In this document: in pieces, positions 1 to 7,990 of the stretch | Numbering within the stretch: position 1 is the first letter of the stretch | Layout of the letters: each line of letters starts with the position of its first letter | Source: Candidatus Nitrosopumilus salarius BD31 | GTDB taxonomy: Archaea > Thermoproteota > Nitrososphaeria > Nitrososphaerales > Nitrosopumilaceae | Direction: 5' to 3' | Length of the DNA stretch: 43,032 bases | Assembly: GCF_000242875.2 (NCBI RefSeq) | Contig: NZ_AEXL02000098.1 | Location: forward strand, 1 to 43,032 | The notes under the pieces: generated by a model | Told to the model about the DNA's origin: nothing | Seen by the model: only the letters and a program-made list of their open reading frames with translations | Databases searched by the model: none | Position numbers and translations under genes: made by a program

Positions 1-2
1 TA

Positions 3-1010
3 TTCAGTCATGGCTCTACAAAATTTGTAAATCCAAATTATGAGTCTTTGAAATATTATAAAACAACTCAAGTAATAGATGATACCTATCTTGGTAAGAA
101 CGTACAGCAGTGGCAAGATGCTTGGGACTGGGAACTAGAATCTAACTACGAAATTTACAAAGACGAGTTTTATGAAAATCTTGGAAGACTGTTAGTCAAA
201 AATGAGATAACACGTGTAATGAATCAAGTTGGTATCATCAATGTGTATGATGACTTTAATGTGCATCAAGGTTATTCTTTACTGTCACTGCCTCCTCACG
301 TTGGATTTACGTCTGTGATTAACGCGACAGATGGCAATTCTTATCTCATAGAGGCTTCTGCCCATTCTAATCGTGTTAATTATTATGCTATTACACAACT
401 GACATTTTTTGATACTGCAAAAGAATTACCTCTAGTGGATATTCTTAGTTATCCACAAACAATACATGTCTTTACTGAAGATGGGCATAAATCAAAGGCA
501 GACCCATCTGATTTGATTATCCATGTTAATGACAACGCAGTAGATTTTGTTAATCATACTCCTGAAACTATACGGATACAAGAGTCAGGTACTGGCGAGA
601 TAACAAGAGCGCATGAATTAAACTGGATTGGGCCTGTCATACTTCCTTTTGGAAATGGTCAAGTGACTTTTGAAAAGCCAGGTATTTACGAGTGGGATGC
701 ACGAAAAGCCCCCACACTTGAGAACCCATTATCGTGGGGTTCGTATGCTAGAGGTGACATTGTAGTTTTAGATGATTATGTAGATGATTTGCCATTAGAA
801 GATAGATTGCGTATGGGCAGAGCAATTCTGATGAATTCTGAGATTCCTTATGGTGGTATGGGGGTAGGTAATGCAGATCATGCTCTGAAAGTTAGTTTAA
901 GACCTGCTGTTTATGAAATGTTACCTGATGCCATACAATATTACCAAGATAGAGCCGAGCAGTTGATACCATTTGATATTCCAATAATAATTGAAGGACT
1001 TTCAAAATGA
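3..1010 (+). CDS. Hypothetical protein, 5' end outside the window
   Basis: The frame is open from the first bases of the window (it reads FSHGSTKFVNPNYESL before the first TTG at 48), so the gene starts upstream and this is a 3' fragment of about 335 residues. I do not recognise the family. It has no membrane segment. The stretch around residues 200-235 (PFGNGQVTFEKPGIYEW) has the beta-rich F.KPGIYEW pattern seen in cupredoxin-like or other extracellular beta-sandwich proteins, but no His/Cys copper-ligand set is visible. The stop overlaps the start of the next gene by 4 bases (ATGA), which suggests co-transcription with the secreted protein downstream. Function unknown. Confidence 0.7.
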   Translation, partial: FSHGSTKFVNPNYESLKYYKTTQVIDDTYLGKNVQQWQDAWDWELESNYEIYKDEFYENLGRLLVKNEITRVMNQVGIINVYDDFNVHQGYSLLSLPPHVGFTSVINATDGNSYLIEASAHSNRVNYYAITQLTFFDTAKELPLVDILSYPQTIHVFTEDGHKSKADPSDLIIHVNDNAVDFVNHTPETIRIQESGTGEITRAHELNWIGPVILPFGNGQVTFEKPGIYEWDARKAPTLENPLSWGSYARGDIVVLDDYVDDLPLEDRLRMGRAILMNSEIPYGGMGVGNADHALKVSLRPAVYEMLPDAIQYYQDRAEQLIPFDIPIIIEGLSK

Positions 1011-2068
1011 AAACTATAACTCTGCTGATTATTTTGTTGATTCCACTTGCATTGGTTTTTGCGGAAAATTCCCCTGAATACACTGAAGCAAAACTAGAAT
1101 GGAGTAAATTCAACTATGGACTAATTAACGGAACCGGAACTGCAAAAATCGTTCTGACTGATTTTGATGCTCCAAATATTCCAAATTACATTGATACAGT
1201 AACAGTCTTTGTTTATTCAGACAGCTTTCCTGAAGGAATTAATCTGACACTTTATGAGACAGAAAAAAATTCTGGAATCTTTGAGAGGACCTTTTCTCTA
1301 AGTGATACGCGTTCTGCTCCAGGTGTATTGTATGTCAGAGAAGGGGATACTGCAATTGTCACATATGCTGATGACACATTGCCTTTTGATCATGTTTTCT
1401 CAGAGATTTATTTGATGGAAACAACTCTAATTGGAACAACTGGTCCTCCACTTGAGCGCGTTCCTACAAGTAATGCACGAATTATAGGCTTGGATGGCGA
1501 CTCTGTAACCCATCCTGTAGTTGGAGAGCAGATACTGCTAATGTCTGATATTGCAAGCCAACAAGACACTCCTCAGGAATTTATCTGGATTGCACAAACA
1601 ATTGACTCTCAAAATAAAGTTCAATTTTTGTCTTGGATTAATGGCACAATAAACCCTCGCTCATCTTTTAGTCCATCGACTTCATGGATTCCCCAAGCTA
1701 CTGGTGAGTATAGGACAGTGTTTTTTGTATGGGAAAGCATTGACAATCCAACTGCTCTATCTCCTCCAGTGGAAATTGAGTATACAGTTGAATCTGTTAG
1801 TTATACTCTGACTGAAATCCAGTGCCTCGAAGGTCAATTGCTTCATGATAATGAATGCATCTTTGTGATAGGGCTTGGTGGAGAACTCCCTGCATGGGCA
1901 ACAAATTACTTTCTAATAGAATCTGGCATGATTACACAGTACTGTAAGATTGAAACTAGTTCTGGAGGTGCCAGTGGTGTTACTATGGAAAGTTGTAATG
2001 ATGTCTTGACATATTCCATAATTGATAACGAGATAGAATTTGTTTTGGAATCCGATGCCTATGAATAG
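1007..2068 (+). CDS. Secreted beta-sandwich protein
   Basis: 353 residues with a Sec signal peptide (MKTITLLIILLIPLALVFA, cleavage likely after FA). The mature protein is beta-rich. Residues about 60-125 contain the pattern YSDSFPEGINLTLYET, then SGIFERTFSLS, then VREGDTAIVTYAD. I recognise this as an Ig-like repeat common in thaumarchaeal surface and S-layer-like proteins. The C-terminal third has a Cys pair (QCLEGQLLHDNECIF) and two more cysteines (QYC, ESC), probably disulfide-bonded outside the cell. It starts inside the stop of the preceding gene (ATGA), and the next gene starts just before its own stop, so the three look like one operon. No catalytic motif is seen. Role in the cell envelope is inferred only from localisation. 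Confidence 0.75.
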   Translation: MKTITLLIILLIPLALVFAENSPEYTEAKLEWSKFNYGLINGTGTAKIVLTDFDAPNIPNYIDTVTVFVYSDSFPEGINLTLYETEKNSGIFERTFSLSDTRSAPGVLYVREGDTAIVTYADDTLPFDHVFSEIYLMETTLIGTTGPPLERVPTSNARIIGLDGDSVTHPVVGEQILLMSDIASQQDTPQEFIWIAQTIDSQNKVQFLSWINGTINPRSSFSPSTSWIPQATGEYRTVFFVWESIDNPTALSPPVEIEYTVESVSYTLTEIQCLEGQLLHDNECIFVIGLGGELPAWATNYFLIESGMITQYCKIETSSGGASGVTMESCNDVLTYSIIDNEIEFVLESDAYE

Positions 2069-2705
2069 TTTTAATTATTTTTTTACACCGGTTGGTCCTG
2101 AATACAAGAAAAAGTTTGCAAGAAATGTTGGCATCGCAGTTCTTATACTCTTTGCGTTTTACGGTGTAGTAAGTCTGATTGATAATGTTTCAGAATCTGA
2201 ACAAACTAAGTTAATAGGTGATATTAATTCATCCATTCCATCTGCACAAGAATTTCTGAAAATGGATTGCGAAGATCTAAATCATATTTACCCTGAATTT
2301 CCAAGTGTTGAAGTTGCAGATGCTTGGAATACAAGAATGCATGAATGTATTGATGAACAAGAATCAAGACTATCTAATTTAGTGGCTAAAAGTGATGAAA
2401 CTAAAAATCTGTCAGACCATGAATCTGCAGAACTTGAAACATTACAAAAAATGTCTTGCGATGAAATAATATCCAGAAATAACTTAGGCGGGGATTATCT
2501 TACCAAAGCAAACAGATTGTTTGTTAAAAAAAGATTACAAGAGTGTGACGAAGAAATGAAATCCACTGAAGAATATTCAAAATTCAGCAAGTTAAGCTGT
2601 GATGAATTAGTTGTCTATGATGGGAAATTAGATGTAATAAACTCCCAACAAGTAAGGGATTATGTCACCCGTGAGATAATCGATTGTAAAAATCAAAATT
2701 ATTAG
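2061..2705 (+). CDS. Single-pass membrane protein with three Cys-paired helical repeats
   Basis: 214 residues from ATG 2061; in-frame ATG 2055 and TTG 2040 are alternatives that overlap the upstream gene more. One membrane segment at residues about 21-41 (VGIAVLILFAFYGVVSLI) follows a basic cytoplasmic side (KKKFAR), so the rest is predicted outside. The outer part holds three similar units, each opening with K(M/L)(D/S)C(E/D)(E/D)(L/I) and closing with a Cys after an Arg/Glu-rich helix (MHECIDEQE, RLQECDEE, REIIDCKNQ). Each unit is probably a helical hairpin closed by one disulfide. Family not recognised. It is the third gene of an overlapping set. Confidence 0.72.
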   Translation: MNSFNYFFTPVGPEYKKKFARNVGIAVLILFAFYGVVSLIDNVSESEQTKLIGDINSSIPSAQEFLKMDCEDLNHIYPEFPSVEVADAWNTRMHECIDEQESRLSNLVAKSDETKNLSDHESAELETLQKMSCDEIISRNNLGGDYLTKANRLFVKKRLQECDEEMKSTEEYSKFSKLSCDELVVYDGKLDVINSQQVRDYVTREIIDCKNQNY

Positions 2706-2726
2706 ATAAGAGATGACAATAAAAAA

Positions 2727-3395
2727 ATGATTCCTGAAATTCATGATATCAATCCAAAGACATGGCTAAAGCCATTCCAAAAATCAAGCGTTTCTTACCT
2801 ATTGAAAATGGGCTTGTTTTACCATGGATTGAGCCTGATTTTGATGTATTTGGGCTCTTACCTTGCAACAAATGTTATCTCTGAGTATGAAATTCCCCAA
2901 TTCCCAGTATCTATCTCACTTGCACTAAGCTCGGGGCTGCTAGAGGAATCCATATTTTTTGGAATTCCATATTTTTTGTCTGGCAATCCGCTTATACTTT
3001 TTGGAACTGGAATTGTTTGGTCTGTTGCACATCTGTTTAGCTCTGGTAACTTTACAGTTGAGACACTGGCATATGGGGGATTCTTGCTTACAATCCCACA
3101 CATATTTTTTAGCGTAAGGACTTGGATTAGTAAAAAAGGTTGGTTTGCAATTCTGTTTCATTCTGCATGGAACTTTGTCTTTTTGATGTCATACTGTATG
3201 TGGGGATTGCGCCAATGCAGTATTGTAAATGACATGTCTGATGTCTTAAATGTATTAATGGCAATCTCTGTTGGCGTGATTTTGTATCTTGCATACATTA
3301 ACAAGCAAAAACATGTAAATCGATTCTTTTATCTTGTACCAACTGTTCTTATCATATTTGCAATTGCCATTACATACTATAATGATATCATTTGA
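2727..3395 (+). CDS. CPBP-family intramembrane protein (Abi/CAAX-protease-like)
   Basis: 222 residues with about six to seven membrane segments. CPBP (Rce1/Abi) metalloprotease-fold motifs can be placed: the Glu pair E73-E74 in LLEESIFFG, H102 in WSVAHLF, and H145/N149 in FHSAWNF (HxxxN). The Arg normally found in the first motif (EExxxR) is Phe78, so protease activity is uncertain although the Glu/His/Asn set is present. The gene lies 21 nt after the preceding membrane protein on the same strand and converges with the HTH regulator, the two overlapping by 8 bases at their 3' ends. Substrate unknown. Confidence 0.68.
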   Translation: MIPEIHDINPKTWLKPFQKSSVSYLLKMGLFYHGLSLILMYLGSYLATNVISEYEIPQFPVSISLALSSGLLEESIFFGIPYFLSGNPLILFGTGIVWSVAHLFSSGNFTVETLAYGGFLLTIPHIFFSVRTWISKKGWFAILFHSAWNFVFLMSYCMWGLRQCSIVNDMSDVLNVLMAISVGVILYLAYINKQKHVNRFFYLVPTVLIIFAIAITYYNDII

Positions 3396-4005
3396 GATTT
3401 TTCTTAAACTCTTTGTATGATTTTGTCATTGTATCCATGTATTCCTCAAGGCTCTTTTGCATTCCAGGAAGCTCACCGTATAACTCCGTCCAGAGTTTTT
3501 GATATTTGGGATTTGTTGATAACATCATTGAGCTAAAAAATATCTGCATGTCTCGAGACACTGAATCTTCTCCACTTCTTATCTTCTCAATCTGTTCTTC
3601 AACTGCACTAAAATAATTCATATATTTTCTAAACACATGTTTTGATTTTTTTAGGTTCTCACTTGATACGTCAAAGCCTTCACCTTCTAGATCCTTTTGG
3701 AATTCTTTGTTTTCAATCCAAATCAGGTAATAGTTTTCAATTTTTTCTGCAAACTCTTTGTCTTGCTTGTAAAAACTTACAATTCCGTACATTGTAGGTC
3801 CGTATTCTATTTTTTTCCTACCGTTGTCTTTTGAATCGTACACTCGAATCTTGCCTGATTTGTTTAACTGCTTAAAATGCCTGTGAATTGTGCCTATTGG
3901 TATTCTTGTCTTGCTGTTTGCAGAGTAGAGTGTAAGTGGTCCATGGTCCATTATTGCCTTGAATATATCCATCGAAGTATGTGCTGCCGTGGATATATCC
4001 GCCAT
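3388..4005 (-). CDS. Winged-helix transcriptional regulator
   Basis: 205 residues. The N-terminal 75 residues form a winged helix: MDIFKAIMDHGPLTLYSANSKTRI, then a recognition helix PIGTIHRHFKQLNKSGKIRVYDS and a wing. The C-terminal half is charged and helical (YYLIWIENKEFQKDL, then SAVEEQIEKIRSGEDS) and may dimerise or bind a partner. ATG at 4005 is used here; ATG at 3972 (MDIFKAIM) is an equally good start, since a GGATATATCC element lies about 24 nt upstream of it and an AATATATCC element about 28 nt upstream of 4005. The gene is divergent from the secreted protein at 4058. The palindromes in the shared promoter suggest that it regulates itself and its neighbour. Confidence 0.8.
   Translation of the reverse strand: MADISTAAHTSMDIFKAIMDHGPLTLYSANSKTRIPIGTIHRHFKQLNKSGKIRVYDSKDNGRKKIEYGPTMYGIVSFYKQDKEFAEKIENYYLIWIENKEFQKDLEGEGFDVSSENLKKSKHVFRKYMNYFSAVEEQIEKIRSGEDSVSRDMQIFFSSMMLSTNPKYQKLWTELYGELPGMQKSLEEYMDTMTKSYKEFKKNLK
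3991..4000. promoter_or_regulatory. Palindromic TATA-like element GGATATATCC
   Basis: A perfect 10-base palindrome inside the 5' end of the regulator gene. It lies about 24 nt upstream of the alternative regulator start at 3972, so it could be both a TATA box for a leaderless transcript from 3972 and a half-site related to the 4029-4054 repeat. Confidence 0.4.
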
Positions 4006-4028
4006 ACTCTATGTATTTGATAATAATG

Positions 4029-4054
4029 AATATATCCATTTCTATGGATATATT
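4029..4054. promoter_or_regulatory. Perfect inverted repeat in the divergent promoter
   Basis: Arms AATATATCCAT (4029-4039) and ATGGATATATT (4044-4054) are perfect 11-base reverse complements around a TTCT spacer. The left arm sits at the TATA position for the plus-strand start at 4058 (about -25) and also at the TATA position for the minus-strand start at 4005 (about -28). A bound repressor would therefore block both promoters. A third copy of GAATATATCCAT lies at 3961-3972 and a GGATATATCC palindrome at 3991-4000. Confidence 0.6.
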
Positions 4055-4057
4055 AGT

Positions 4058-4909
4058 ATGAAACACATACTTTTAGCAATAATACTAGTTACAGGACTTG
4101 TTCCATACGCGTCAGCCGTACAACTTGATGCTGCAATACTATCTGATGAGAATCCAACAGAGCCATCTTTTCAGTTTTTGAGAGTGATTTACATTGAATA
4201 TCCAAATGACGGTGCTCTCTCAGAATCACTACGTAAAACAAATCAAATTCTCTCTTTTGTTGCAGACTCTGACACTCCTGGCATGGATGAACTTGTGGTA
4301 CAACTAAACAAAAACCTAAAGGAAATTTCAAGTAATGCTATTGTAACTGATGCCAAGATAATTTATCATGTGATTTTACAAGGAAATGAAAACTCTGCAG
4401 TAATTGAATACAAGGTACAATTAATTCCAACAATTACAAATCATGTACTTACAACATCCTTTGAAAAGACTGTAGTTGATGCAAACTGGAGAGGTATGTC
4501 AATTGATGAGCCAGTGGTTCTTCAAACTGTTTATGGATCATTTGATGTGAATAATCCAAAATCAGCACTTGATGTAATGATTCCAGATGTTTCTGAAAAA
4601 CTGCAAGATGTGTCCATTATACAGTTGCCATTAATTGACGCAAGCGGTATATTGGATCTACCATTACACAAATGGCATTCCATGTTTGATAACACTGCAA
4701 TTATTCCAGGTGCTGTAGAGTACAAGTACACTGGAAAAAATGTTATCACCCATTACTCCATGGGGGAGTGTAGCATTGATGTTGGTCCATGTGATGATAG
4801 ACTGTGGGTTCAGGAAATTGATCTTGATAAAAAATACACGATAAGAGTAATTGAATCAAGTGACGATGCATCAATTCTTTTGAAGGATATGTCGATACAA
4901 CTAGGATAG
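4058..4909 (+). CDS. Secreted protein, 5' part of a probably frameshifted gene
   Basis: 283 residues from ATG 4058; the frame is open upstream to a TTG at 3959, but only the ATG gives a signal peptide (MKHILLAIILVTGLVPYASA) and a TATA element at about -25. The mature part is a beta/alpha domain rich in Asn and Ser with a late Cys pair (ECSIDVGPC). The reading frame ends early. If one base were restored near the GG at 4885-4886, the frame would continue as GYVDTTRIDGDEVFLTSLK directly into the ORF at 4921, giving a 381-residue protein anchored by one C-terminal membrane segment. Function not recognised; its promoter shares palindromes with the divergent winged-helix regulator. Confidence 0.72.
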   Translation: MKHILLAIILVTGLVPYASAVQLDAAILSDENPTEPSFQFLRVIYIEYPNDGALSESLRKTNQILSFVADSDTPGMDELVVQLNKNLKEISSNAIVTDAKIIYHVILQGNENSAVIEYKVQLIPTITNHVLTTSFEKTVVDANWRGMSIDEPVVLQTVYGSFDVNNPKSALDVMIPDVSEKLQDVSIIQLPLIDASGILDLPLHKWHSMFDNTAIIPGAVEYKYTGKNVITHYSMGECSIDVGPCDDRLWVQEIDLDKKYTIRVIESSDDASILLKDMSIQLG

Positions 4910-4920
4910 ATGGAGATGAG

Positions 4921-5202
4921 GTGTTTTTGACTAGCTTGAAAACTAAAGTTGGTACCGACCCTGACACTAATGAATTTCCTGCAACTGTAATGTATGGTAT
5001 GGCAGGATTTGCAGCAATTGGAGGTGTAGTGATGTTTGTTATCAGTAACAGGAAACTAAAGAAAGACAAGAATGAGGGTCAGACAGGTGTGGATCCTGCC
5101 CATCTGATTGCCTATGAGACTAGCAATTCTGCTGGTGGATACAAAACAAACAGAGGAGAATCCTACTTGATTCCAAGGAATAAATCAAGCATGCCCATAT
5201 GA
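4921..5202 (+). CDS. Membrane-anchor part of the preceding gene (frame-shifted)
   Basis: 93 residues starting at GTG. The content is a short Asp/Thr-rich linker, one membrane helix (ATVMYGMAGFAAIGGVVMFVIS), a basic stop-transfer (NRKLKKDKN) and a polar cytoplasmic tail. The frame is open upstream through TTRIDGDEV to position 4864. This looks like the C-terminal anchor of the secreted protein at 4058, split by a one-base deletion near 4885, and not an independent gene. Confidence 0.55.
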   Translation: MFLTSLKTKVGTDPDTNEFPATVMYGMAGFAAIGGVVMFVISNRKLKKDKNEGQTGVDPAHLIAYETSNSAGGYKTNRGESYLIPRNKSSMPI

Positions 5203-5261
5203 TCTTTTTTAAAAATATGTTGCCAGTTTAATTCCCACTAATTATCTTGGAAATTATTCTA

Positions 5262-5429
5262 ATGTGTGATCCTTTACCTGTTTTAGAAAAAAGATTTGAT
5301 GTAAAACTGGATGGGCTAATAATTCTTGTAGACAATGAAGAAATTGGATATCATGTGATTGATGATACGTTAAAAATTAATGTCAACAACAATACAAGAA
5401 TTGAAATTGTTGGAGTTTTGCATCCTTGA
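5262..5429 (+). CDS. Small hypothetical protein
   Basis: 55 residues from ATG 5262 (a TTG at 5247 is an alternative). The sequence alternates hydrophobic and charged residues (LDGLIILVDNEEIGYHVIDDTLKINVNNNTRIEIVGV), which predicts a small all-beta domain. A TATA-like TTAAAAATATG lies at about 5208-5218. Family not recognised. Confidence 0.45.
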   Translation: MCDPLPVLEKRFDVKLDGLIILVDNEEIGYHVIDDTLKINVNNNTRIEIVGVLHP

Positions 5430-5543
5430 AAAAATGAAAGACATTGAGTTTCAACAATACAGATGTGGACATCTCAAAAATGAACATGAATGGAAAAAAT
5501 AGCCCCTATAATGTGTCTGATTTAATCCAAAGATATTTTACTT

Positions 5544-5568
5544 ATTTCAAATTGAACCGGTTGAATTG
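5544..5568. promoter_or_regulatory. Imperfect palindrome over the MFS gene start
   Basis: TTGAACC and GGTTGAA abut to form a core AACCGGTT palindrome, extended by CAAATT on the left and ATTG on the right. It ends at the TTG start codon (5566) and follows a TATA-like ATATTTTACTT near 5533-5543. This is the position expected for an operator that shuts off the exporter gene. Confidence 0.35.
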
Positions 5569-7005
5569 TCAGTAGGCAAAGAGACTGCGAACAGATCCTC
5601 GTGGGCAATACTTGGAATTTTATCGTGTTTGGGATTGATTGTAATGTTTGATGAAACAATGATCCTTCCTGCCATTCCTGATTTTATTCAGAATTTCAAC
5701 ATTTCCTACAGCACATCGTCATGGTTGCTGTCTGCATATATCATTGCAGCAGCAGTCATGACTCCGATAGGTGGAAAACTGTCAGACATTTACGGCAAAA
5801 AAAGAATTTTGCTTGCAATTATGGCAACATACACGATTGGTATTGTACTTGGCAGATTTGCTACTAACATAGAATTCATGCTTGTAGCCAGAGCTTTGCA
5901 AGGAATTGGCATGGCGATGTTTCCAATCGCGTTTGGAGTAATCAGAGAAGTATTGCCTGAAAATAAATTTGCAACGGGTCAGACAATATTTAGTTCTACA
6001 TTTCCCGCCGGAGCAATACTTGGTCTGATTGGCGGTGCTGCTATAATCCAAAATTTTGGATGGTCTGCAACATTTTTGGCAATATTGCCAGTTGCAATTG
6101 TATTGTGGGTAATAATCTTCAAGTTTTTACATGTCAAGTCACTTGTGCAAGAAAATTCTATCTTAAAACAACGTCAAACACTGGACATTACAGGAACCAT
6201 GTCTCTTGCATCTGCCATAATATTATTTCTCTCAGGAGTGACATTTTTGGAATCCGGCGCACTTGAATTGATTGCCACACTTTTTGCAGCGTCTGTGGCA
6301 TCCTTGGTACTGTTTATCCTTATAGAAAAAAGAGCTGCGTCGCCCCTGCTTGATTTTAGTTTGATGCGTAGCAAAAGTTTTCTGCCTCCCACAATAGTTC
6401 TGATGTTAACTTTTCTTTCAATTTTTATGGTTTACATAACTATCCCAGTGTTGGTACGAAGCCCAAAACCTCTAGGATTTGGGGGAGATGCACTGGCAGT
6501 AGCTGAAGTGCAGTTACCATTTATGATTGTGTTTTTAATTAGTACCATCATGTCTGGTTTTGTTCTAAACAAAATCAAAAACACGCGACTTACTTTGATA
6601 GGAACTGTAATTAGCACAATGGGATTTGCATTCTTGTTTTTATTTAGCTCAACTTCTGAAATGGTTTCAGTAGGCTTGACCATCCTGGCAGTTGGTTTGT
6701 CTCTTTCAATTACTGGCGGATTTAACACAATTCTTGTTTCAGTTCCTATATCGATCACTGGAGTTGCACTTGGAATGACATTATTGCTTAATTTAGTAGG
6801 TATGTCAGTTGGACCTGCAGTGTCGGGAATAATACAACAACTGTACCAGGGGACTGTTGATGGTGTTGTAGGATATTTTCCAACTCATGTTTCATATGAT
6901 GTTATATTTATCACAGCTGCGCTGATCTCAATTGCTTCGGTATTGTTGGCGTTACTGACTAGCAAAAATGAATTAGCAGTACCAAATGTAGAAAATTCAC
7001 ATTAA
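5566..7005 (+). CDS. MFS drug-exporter-like transporter (DHA2/EmrB type)
   Basis: 479 residues with about 14 predicted membrane helices, the layout of the DHA2 (EmrB/QacA) branch of the major facilitator superfamily. Motif A is clear between helices 2 and 3 (GGKLSDIYGKKR). An acidic residue sits in helix 1 (VMFDETMILPAIPDF), as in this family's motif D1. The second half contains a GVALGMTLLLNLVGMSVGPAVSG helix of the motif-C-like type. It is expected to be a proton antiporter for small toxic compounds at the cytoplasmic membrane; the substrate cannot be deduced. The start is TTG 5566, about 27 nt after a TATA-like element, so the mRNA is probably leaderless. Confidence 0.88.
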   Translation: MSVGKETANRSSWAILGILSCLGLIVMFDETMILPAIPDFIQNFNISYSTSSWLLSAYIIAAAVMTPIGGKLSDIYGKKRILLAIMATYTIGIVLGRFATNIEFMLVARALQGIGMAMFPIAFGVIREVLPENKFATGQTIFSSTFPAGAILGLIGGAAIIQNFGWSATFLAILPVAIVLWVIIFKFLHVKSLVQENSILKQRQTLDITGTMSLASAIILFLSGVTFLESGALELIATLFAASVASLVLFILIEKRAASPLLDFSLMRSKSFLPPTIVLMLTFLSIFMVYITIPVLVRSPKPLGFGGDALAVAEVQLPFMIVFLISTIMSGFVLNKIKNTRLTLIGTVISTMGFAFLFLFSSTSEMVSVGLTILAVGLSLSITGGFNTILVSVPISITGVALGMTLLLNLVGMSVGPAVSGIIQQLYQGTVDGVVGYFPTHVSYDVIFITAALISIASVLLALLTSKNELAVPNVENSH

Positions 7006-7100
7006 ATGCAAAACATCAGAAGCACTTTTCAATGATTGATTATGGATTCATTTATTCGTAAAACTTTGATTTTTACTAATGATTTATCAGTGTCTGTTAT

Positions 7101-7646
7101 ATGGAAAAATCTAGTCTGTTTTTCATGGTAGGTGTGGTAATTCTTGGAATTGGGTTTGTCTTTATGCTGTTTTTTATGCCTTCTGTATTTGCCGAAAGCA
7201 TTGAGGACAAGTATGGGACCTTTTACGGCCAGGTTGGAAATCCAGTTTCAATACACGCTTCAGTAAACAATCCAAACAATTACAGCACAACTGCATCAAT
7301 AGAGTATGTTTTTGAAAACGTAGATGGGAATAACTATTGGGATGCAAAAAAGCATTCAGGTGACGTGTCTGTTGGAAAAAGTTTTGGTGCTCATCAGGAT
7401 TATTTTCTTGACGATGTTGGAAGGTTTTTCATATTGATTGTTGGCAAAGTCAACGGAGAGATAGTTGAAACATCAAAGTCTGAGTACATACTATTTGAAG
7501 AATATTCTGATGCTGCACTGGATGGATGTGCACCTGAACATGAGTTGGTGGTAAAACCTGATTACAGCAAAGCTGTTTGTGTGTTTGACGAATCTGTTAT
7601 AAAATTAGTTAAGAGGGGATGGGTTGCAAAAAACCATTTTCTCTGA
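7101..7646 (+). CDS. Secreted protein with C-terminal Cys/RGW segment
   Basis: 181 residues with an N-terminal membrane segment or signal peptide (LFFMVGVVILGIGFVFMLFFMPSVFA). The middle is a beta-sandwich-like domain. The end has a segment shared with other proteins in this window: C143, LVVK, C160, then SVIKLVKRGW174. The frame stops just after this segment, next to an A6 tract at 7628-7633. Removing one A would continue the protein as WVAKTIFSDEQILDYY into the ORF at 7624, giving 269 residues. A TATA-like TTTTTACTAAT lies near 7070-7080. Confidence 0.7.
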   Translation: MEKSSLFFMVGVVILGIGFVFMLFFMPSVFAESIEDKYGTFYGQVGNPVSIHASVNNPNNYSTTASIEYVFENVDGNNYWDAKKHSGDVSVGKSFGAHQDYFLDDVGRFFILIVGKVNGEIVETSKSEYILFEEYSDAALDGCAPEHELVVKPDYSKAVCVFDESVIKLVKRGWVAKNHFL

Positions 7647-7911
7647 TGAACAAATTTTGGATTATTACAAGACACTGCCTGAGGTTACAGCATTTTACGA
7701 TGTGTATGATGATGCCGATACTGTCTTTGAGGATAACACCATATCTTATTTTGCAGGAGACGGGGATGATTTTAGTGTCAGAATGAATCTAGAACTAGAT
7801 TCACACTATGACATTGAAAATATCACATTTCATTGCTATGCCAAACGAGTCCATCAGATGGATGTGGCACAGGAAAGTATTTTTGCGTTTCTTGGAAAGA
7901 AACACATGTGA
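7624..7911 (+). CDS. ISYFAG-domain ORF, probably the 3' part of the preceding gene
   Basis: 95 residues read from a TTG, overlapping the preceding ORF by 23 bases in another frame. No start signal is convincing. The sequence NTISYFAGDGDDFSVRMNL followed by ITFHCYAKR closely matches the C-terminus of the protein at 17191 (HISYFAGSDDGFKVRMNL, then LKCYLNR). It is best explained as the C-terminal domain of the 7101 gene, cut off by a one-base shift in the A6 tract. Confidence 0.5.
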   Translation: MQKTIFSDEQILDYYKTLPEVTAFYDVYDDADTVFEDNTISYFAGDGDDFSVRMNLELDSHYDIENITFHCYAKRVHQMDVAQESIFAFLGKKHM

Positions 7912-7990
7912 TGAAACTGGTGTGCACAAAAATAACTAGATACAAAATATCAGAAGCATTTTTCAATGACACATTAAGATTTCATACTGT

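Noticed and set aside
5434-5502. 22-codon ORF (MKDIEFQQYRCGHLKNEHEW start)
   Set aside because: Has a Cys/His pattern but no promoter or start signal, is very short, and sits in a spacer; not enough to call a gene.
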